Shown here: piece after piece, positions 59,095-64,000 of the stretch | How positions within the stretch are numbered: position 1 is the first letter of the stretch | Layout: each line of letters begins with the position of its first letter | Source of the DNA: Datura wrightii | Taxonomy: Eukaryota; Streptophyta; Magnoliopsida; Solanales; Solanaceae | DNA: 64,000 bases | Assembly: GCA_035772735.1 (NCBI GenBank) | Contig: JASDFA010000002.1 | Location: forward strand, 186,001-250,000 | Direction of reading: 5' to 3' | The notes under the pieces: generated by a model | The model's database searches: none | Seen by the model: the letters and a program-made list of their open reading frames with translations, nothing else | Told to the model about the DNA's origin: nothing | Program-made: the position numbers and the translations under genes

Positions 59095-62000
59095 TGCTTG
59101 TCCTGCAAAAATTCCCTGGTTAGATAATCAGGTAAAGAATTATTAGAACCTTTAAGGAACTCAATATCAAAATCAAAGTTTGACAGTAAGGCTTGCCACC
59201 TTGCAAAAATCTGTTTAGAGACTAAATTTTTAACATCCTTTTGTAGAATGTCTTTAGCAGATTTACAATCTACTCTAAGTAAAAAGGATTTATTGATTAA
59301 ATCATCTTGAAATTTTGTAATGCACAAGACAATTGAAAGTACTTCCTTTTTCACGGTGCTGTAATTCTTTTGCGCAGAATTCCATACACCTGAGGTATAC
59401 CTGACAAGTTGTTCAAAATCTTCAGGAGACTTTTTCTGTTTTAATATACCGCCATAACCAATGTCTGAAGCATCAGTTTCGACTATCATAAAGGCATCTG
59501 GATTTGGGATGCCCAAGCAGGGGAGATCTTTGACGATATCCTTAATTTTCTTGACAGCTTTGGTCTGTTCCTCAGACCAAGAACATGGCTCCTTCTTGAG
59601 CCTATCAAATAGTGGCTTGCAAATATGCCTGACTTTTGGTATAAAATCTGCCACATAATTTATACTACCCAAAAACCTTTGCAGTTGGGTCTTATCCGTG
59701 ATAATATCCGGAAACTTGTTCGAGAACTCAATGGCTCTGCAAATAGGTTTGTAAGTTCCCTGATACAGATCATGTCCAAGAAACCTAATGCTTGTTTGAA
59801 AGAGTTTAATTTTCTTGGCACTAACGACCAATCCATTTTTCTTAACTATATCAAAAAATATGTTAAGATGTTTAAAATGAGAATCAATGTCCTCAGAAAA
59901 AATTAACACATCATCTATGTAAACTATAGACATATAGCTTACATGGTTGAATATGTCATTCATAATTTTTTGAAATTCACTTGGGGCATTTTTAAGCCCA
60001 AAAGGCATAACGTTCCATTCATACTGTCCAAACGGAACATTGAATGCAGTTTTATATTTATCTTTTTCAGATATTTGAATTTGCCAAAATCCTGACTTCA
60101 TGTCAAACTTGCTGTAGACATTGGCTTTAAAAGTTCTTTTCAGAAGATCCCTTTTATTAGGAATCGGATATCTGATCCATTTTAAAACGGAGTTTAAAGG
60201 TTTGTAATTAATCACAAGCCTGGGAGAGCCTCTTTCCTGCTCCGCAGCCTTGTTGACATAAAAGGCCGAACAGCTCCAAGGGGACTTGGAAGGCCGGATA
60301 ATTTTGTTTTCCAAAAGTGAGTTGATTTCTGTTTTACAGATTTCCATAAGATCATGACTCATTTGAATGGGCCTAGCTTTTGTGCTAATGGACCTTTCAT
60401 TGAATCCATCAATATATGGTAAATCAACAGTGTGGGCTTTTCTGGCCCAAAAAGCATTTGGAAAATCTGAACAGATTCCAGTTTTAAATTTTTCTTCGAG
60501 ATGGGCTATCTTAGTAACCATTCCCGGGGTTTTTAAAATCTGTTCAATTCTTTTAATTTTTAAATCATCTTTTAAAAATCCAATTTGTTTGGAAAGATGA
60601 AAGACCTTGAATGCAGTTTTGTCATGCAGAAATTTACTTTCATTTTTTGAAAGAGTTTTAACAAAAGGGAATTCAAGGGTTTTTCCCAAAACTTTGGTTT
60701 TAATTGATTCAAAACCTGAAATGAAGGGTTTAATTTGGGTGATGAAAGGGATCCCCAAAATAATCTCTTCATTTATGTTTTTGGTTATAACAAAATCGTT
60801 TTTTAAACAGATTCCATTATTACAGATATGAGCATTAGATAACTTGTAATCAATCTGTATACGCTCACCAGTTGCACTATACAGCTTTGTAGTGCCTTTG
60901 GTTAGGTACTTAGTTGGTACCAATCCTTCGATGATGCAATTCCTATCTGCACCGCTGTCTAACAAAGCAATCTTGTTGAATGTTAGATCACCAATAATTA
61001 ATTTAATAAAAATGTGAGAACTCTGTGGTTTCACCTGAGTTATTGCAAGAACTCCTGGTTCTTCATTACCTTGATGAGAAGATTCTGCCTCTTCAATGAT
61101 ATCTGTGTATCTTCTTGGAGAGTCTGGTTCTTCTTCAGAGTCAGAAGCTTTCTGTTCTTCTTTTATTTCTTTTAGCAATTTCTTAGCCAGCTTTTCTACC
61201 TCAATGCTGCTAAGTCTTGCTTTGATGTCTCTTACCTCATCTTTTAAGAGACTAATCTCTTTCCTGAGATCACTTATGGAGGGTTCCTTACTCTTTTCCG
61301 AGTTGAATTTTTCCATGACTTGCTTCATGCTGAATGGAGTGACAGTTGGTCTGTCTTTCTTTTCTTTAAGCATAAGCTTTTGAAGCTCAAGAAGGTACTT
61401 CCTTCTAGCTTCTTCATCTTGAATGTGTTCGATAGTAGCGAACAAGGTTTCTGCAGCCTTATCAGAAAGAACTTTGAGAGACCTGCTGTCGCATAGGCAA
61501 AAAGCACCATTGCAGTTGCAATCTGTCGTTGAATCTTCTGATTCTGATTCTTGTGCTACATTTAAGTAGTCTTCATCAGATTCTCCTTCTTCAGAGGAAG
61601 AGTATTCTGATTCAGATTCTTCTTCTTCCAAAATGGAGAAGAGTTTCTGTTTCGTTTCCTCATCAACTCCGAGAAGATTAATCTTCTTCTTTTTCTTACT
61701 GTTTCTTGGGCAATCTGGGGATTTGTGGCCTCTTTTGCCACATGTCCAACAGGTGTCCTCAACAGCTTGGGGTCTTCTTGAACCCTTTCTTTTGGACCTT
61801 CTTTCGTCCTTTCTATGTTTGGACCTTTCTGAGGTCTTTCTTCTTCTCTTGAAAGGTTCTCCTTTCCTGGTCCTTTTGTCTGGTTTAGACGAAGGAGGTT
61901 TGAGTATAGGAAATCCAAAATCCTGGCAGAAGGTTCCTAAGTCCTTGCTAGAATCTCTTTGATCCTTTTTAATTTGTTCTTTGAGCTTCAGGTCTGTGCA

Positions 62001-64000
62001 GAGCTCAAGGGCAACAACATTAATGAGACTGATAATGTCACCATATGCAAGTTCTGCATACGGGATTTTACCATCACATCGATCTCTGATTTTGGATCTG
62101 ACCTTCTCGGCAAAGTGAGTAGGAAGTCCACTGATGAATCTTTCCTTCCAATATTCACTATTGCAATCAGTCCTAACCATGACTTTGTTCAGGAACATAT
62201 CTTTATACCACCTGAAATCTGTAAGTTTCTTGCAGTATAAATTGTTCAATATTTCCAAACTTCTGTCTTGGAATAATTTGGGTTCACCCACAAAGTGTTT
62301 GGCGATGCTGTACAATAATGTTGTAGTGGCATCTTCCTGATTCTCTTGGCTGACAAGCTCCTGGCCTGCTTCAATCTTAACAATAGTTTTTAGTGCTGTG
62401 GCACTAAGGATCTCTTGTCTGTTATGTTCGGTGAGGTAGTTATCCCACCAATTTTTTAGCATGCCGGTAAAACCTGCAATGATCAAACCACAAGCTTCTT
62501 TGTCAGAAGAGTTCTTCATTTTATAGGCAGTTATGTTCATGCCTATTTCTTGTAGCTTGGCATAGATCTGTCCTTCAGCCATGCCATCAATGTTCCATTC
62601 GGTGATGCTGGTTCCGTCAGCAGTACCCTGTGGATAGAAGTTGTTTTCCTCAAACTGCATGTCTGGGAATGAAGGCCTCTTATAGAAGTTCCTGTTGTTA
62701 TGATGCCTCTTGCTGGAGCTTTCCGCAATAGCACCAATCTTCTGACCATTACTTTCTCCTTTGTTGAGGTTAAGTTTGGTCAGTTCTTCACTGATTTTCT
62801 CAAGAAGGTTTTGTCCTTTAAGGTACTTTGGAAAATCCTTTTTGGAGAATTCGTTTACTTTGAAAGGAGGTTCACTGATAGAAGTGTGAACGGATTTGGA
62901 AGGACTCTGTTTGGAGCTGAAAAGGCTAGTACTAGAAGTACTGGGAGATTTTTTGGTTTCTTCAATCTGTTGGGAAACAACATGAAGAATTTGGTTTGTA
63001 TAGTTATTCTGCTCGTAGACTTTGTTCAAATCTTCAGCAGTGACTGGAGCAGTAGGTTGGCTACTGGATTTTTTGAAGGGAGAGGCTTTTATAGTCTCAT
63101 TTCTGTAAGGTATTAGGATACCTTCGAGTGGAGGAGTGATAGAGTTCACCGTTTTCTCCTTAGTATGCCATTGTCTGACAATCATTTTGAGAGAGGAGCT
63201 GCTGTCTCCAAGCTGACCAGTGACTTCAAACCACTTAAAGAATTCAAGTTCTGTTCTGAACCTTTTCATGTCTTTGTACCATTTATCTCTGAAAATGGTC
63301 CTTTCTTCAATGGTATAATTTGCCTTATACCATTCTTTTTTAACCTTATGTTCTGGAAGGTTCCACCATTCAGTAATCTTCTTTTTGTTGATCTCGTAAT
63401 CATCATCTGAAGAGAGAACACCCAAAGAATCTTTTCTTCTCTGCTCAGGTCTCATTTCACTGGCAGTAGGACTGGTAGGCATATCACCTGTAGGTTCTTC
63501 ATAGAAAACTTTAGGGATGGTGTGAGAATAATCCACGCCGTGAATTTTCCCTGGTTCACCATCATTCTCAGAAGAATTACTATTATTACCCTCCCGGGGA
63601 CAAAAAGAAGAAGGTCTAGCCGAAGACATTCTTCTACTTGAAGACGCTTGGCTACAAGAGTTGGATCTCAAAAATTTAAGATTTATGGATCCATCTGGAA
63701 ATTGGATAACCCTGTCGATCTGAGACCGTTCGGGTTGAAGAGGAGTAGGATGGGTAATGGAATCGAATTTCCATTCTTCATCAGATAAGATGTCAGTCCA
63801 TCTGAGAAGTCTAGGGACAAAGGTAGTACAGTGCTCTTGGTTAGCTTCCATGAGCATGGTAACCCCTTTGACACTAGCATTAATAGCCTTTGGGGCTATT
63901 GTGGTCTTCATTAGCTTATAATATACCCTGTATATTATAGCTATTTCACGGGTGTCGACTTTGCTATTCATGTTCTTGGTCTTGACATTAAGTGTCAAGG
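59091..64000 (-). CDS. Pararetroviral polyprotein MP-CP-PR-RT-RH, 5' end outside window
   Basis: The frame is open for at least 1635 codons and runs off the right edge, so the true start is not visible. The first in-window initiation-like codon is a TTG at the edge and is not genuine. Residues 1-85 look like the end of a caulimovirid movement protein (IIYRVYYKLMKTT). Residues 455-690 are the coat protein core (GLIIAGFTGMLKNWWDNYL), followed by a basic stretch (704-743) and a CCHC knuckle C750-C753-H758-C763. An acidic region, a second cysteine cluster (CNCNGAFCLC, 827-836) and a coiled coil (905-950) follow. The aspartic protease has D1014-S-G. The reverse transcriptase (about 1170-1415) has D1299 and YIDD at 1360-1363. 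RNase H has D1509, E1552, D1577 and D1624. All catalytic residues are present and I see no stop or frameshift. The stop overlaps the next ORF as ATGA. Confidence 0.93.
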   Translation of the reverse strand, partial: LTLNVKTKNMNSKVDTREIAIIYRVYYKLMKTTIAPKAINASVKGVTMLMEANQEHCTTFVPRLLRWTDILSDEEWKFDSITHPTPLQPERSQIDRVIQFPDGSINLKFLRSNSCSQASSSRRMSSARPSSFCPREGNNSNSSENDGEPGKIHGVDYSHTIPKVFYEEPTGDMPTSPTASEMRPEQRRKDSLGVLSSDDDYEINKKKITEWWNLPEHKVKKEWYKANYTIEERTIFRDKWYKDMKRFRTELEFFKWFEVTGQLGDSSSSLKMIVRQWHTKEKTVNSITPPLEGILIPYRNETIKASPFKKSSSQPTAPVTAEDLNKVYEQNNYTNQILHVVSQQIEETKKSPSTSSTSLFSSKQSPSKSVHTSISEPPFKVNEFSKKDFPKYLKGQNLLEKISEELTKLNLNKGESNGQKIGAIAESSSKRHHNNRNFYKRPSFPDMQFEENNFYPQGTADGTSITEWNIDGMAEGQIYAKLQEIGMNITAYKMKNSSDKEACGLIIAGFTGMLKNWWDNYLTEHNRQEILSATALKTIVKIEAGQELVSQENQEDATTTLLYSIAKHFVGEPKLFQDRSLEILNNLYCKKLTDFRWYKDMFLNKVMVRTDCNSEYWKERFISGLPTHFAEKVRSKIRDRCDGKIPYAELAYGDIISLINVVALELCTDLKLKEQIKKDQRDSSKDLGTFCQDFGFPILKPPSSKPDKRTRKGEPFKRRRKTSERSKHRKDERRSKRKGSRRPQAVEDTCWTCGKRGHKSPDCPRNSKKKKKINLLGVDEETKQKLFSILEEEESESEYSSSEEGESDEDYLNVAQESESEDSTTDCNCNGAFCLCDSRSLKVLSDKAAETLFATIEHIQDEEARRKYLLELQKLMLKEKKDRPTVTPFSMKQVMEKFNSEKSKEPSISDLRKEISLLKDEVRDIKARLSSIEVEKLAKKLLKEIKEEQKASDSEEEPDSPRRYTDIIEEAESSHQGNEEPGVLAITQVKPQSSHIFIKLIIGDLTFNKIALLDSGADRNCIIEGLVPTKYLTKGTTKLYSATGERIQIDYKLSNAHICNNGICLKNDFVITKNINEEIILGIPFITQIKPFISGFESIKTKVLGKTLEFPFVKTLSKNESKFLHDKTAFKVFHLSKQIGFLKDDLKIKRIEQILKTPGMVTKIAHLEEKFKTGICSDFPNAFWARKAHTVDLPYIDGFNERSISTKARPIQMSHDLMEICKTEINSLLENKIIRPSKSPWSCSAFYVNKAAEQERGSPRLVINYKPLNSVLKWIRYPIPNKRDLLKRTFKANVYSKFDMKSGFWQIQISEKDKYKTAFNVPFGQYEWNVMPFGLKNAPSEFQKIMNDIFNHVSYMSIVYIDDVLIFSEDIDSHFKHLNIFFDIVKKNGLVVSAKKIKLFQTSIRFLGHDLYQGTYKPICRAIEFSNKFPDIITDKTQLQRFLGSINYVADFIPKVRHICKPLFDRLKKEPCSWSEEQTKAVKKIKDIVKDLPCLGIPNPDAFMIVETDASDIGYGGILKQKKSPEDFEQLVRYTSGVWNSAQKNYSTVKKEVLSIVLCITKFQDDLINKSFLLRVDCKSAKDILQKDVKNLVSKQIFARWQALLSNFDFDIEFLKGSNNSLPDYLTREFLQDKQ

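Larger units (their letters stand above)
56615..64000 (-). mobile_element. Endogenous pararetrovirus (Caulimoviridae, florendovirus-like), partial
   Basis: On the minus strand the order is polyprotein (movement protein end, coat protein, zinc knuckle, protease, reverse transcriptase, RNase H), a second ORF, an intergenic promoter region, a TATA box, a poly(A) signal, a primer-binding site and a leader. There is no integrase frame and no LTR, which excludes LTR retrotransposons. The gene order with MP and CP fused ahead of the protease, and a downstream second ORF, fits florendoviruses; petuviruses and other caulimovirids are alternatives. Both ORFs are free of stops inside the window. The element is cut by the window at the movement-protein side and by the satellite inside the leader, so whether it is a full genome, a tandem or a fragment cannot be seen. 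Confidence 0.92.

Noticed and set aside
61562..61962. Frames of about 110 codons on either strand across the zinc-knuckle region
   Set aside because: They are shadows of the basic and acidic low-complexity parts of the polyprotein.
63998..63998. Polyprotein start at the window edge
   Set aside because: The codon is TTG in the middle of a movement-protein-like region, so the frame simply continues beyond the window.

Overview
This is a plant nuclear DNA window made of two unlike parts. Positions 1-56614 are one uninterrupted tandem-repeat array, which also runs off the left edge. Positions 56615-64000 are an endogenous plant pararetrovirus (Caulimoviridae) read on the minus strand, which runs off the right edge. 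No ordinary host gene, rRNA, tRNA or CRISPR array is visible. A plant host is inferred from the pararetrovirus family, the satellite structure and the CpG-transition pattern of the variants. I do not recognise the satellite family and cannot name the species.

Satellite array: the basic monomer is 169 bp, about 240 copies, all in the same orientation. It falls into recognisable subtypes that recur in fixed orders, so this is a higher-order repeat. Sixteen times the array is interrupted at exactly the same monomer position by a non-satellite cassette of 948-1031 bp. Cassette length follows about 895 + 27n bp, where n (2-5) is the number of units in an internal 27-bp palindromic minisatellite. 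Each cassette begins near TGTTACACCCCG, has a TATA-like box, an 82-bp diverged relic of the satellite monomer, two hairpins and a fully conserved 32-codon frame, and looks like part of an LTR retrotransposon captured into the satellite and amplified with it. Gaps between cassettes are quantised: 5.6, 7.6, 10.6, 11.6, 12.6 (four times), 15.6 or 16.6 monomers, with longer cassette-poor stretches at 30-36 kb, 43-47 kb and 51-56.6 kb. Several segmental duplications (shifts of 2003, 2940, 15521 and 24260 bp) record recent array turnover.

Pararetrovirus: reading right to left on the minus strand, a polyprotein frame of at least 1635 codons without a stop carries the end of a movement protein, a coat protein, a CCHC zinc knuckle, an aspartic protease, a reverse transcriptase and an RNase H. 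It overlaps by ATGA a 448-codon second ORF of unknown function. Then follow an intergenic region with repeated hairpins, a TATA box, a poly(A) signal, a tRNA-Met-type primer-binding site and a leader that ends abruptly at the satellite. This gene order is most like florendoviruses. The virus-satellite junction falls at the same monomer position where cassettes normally begin.
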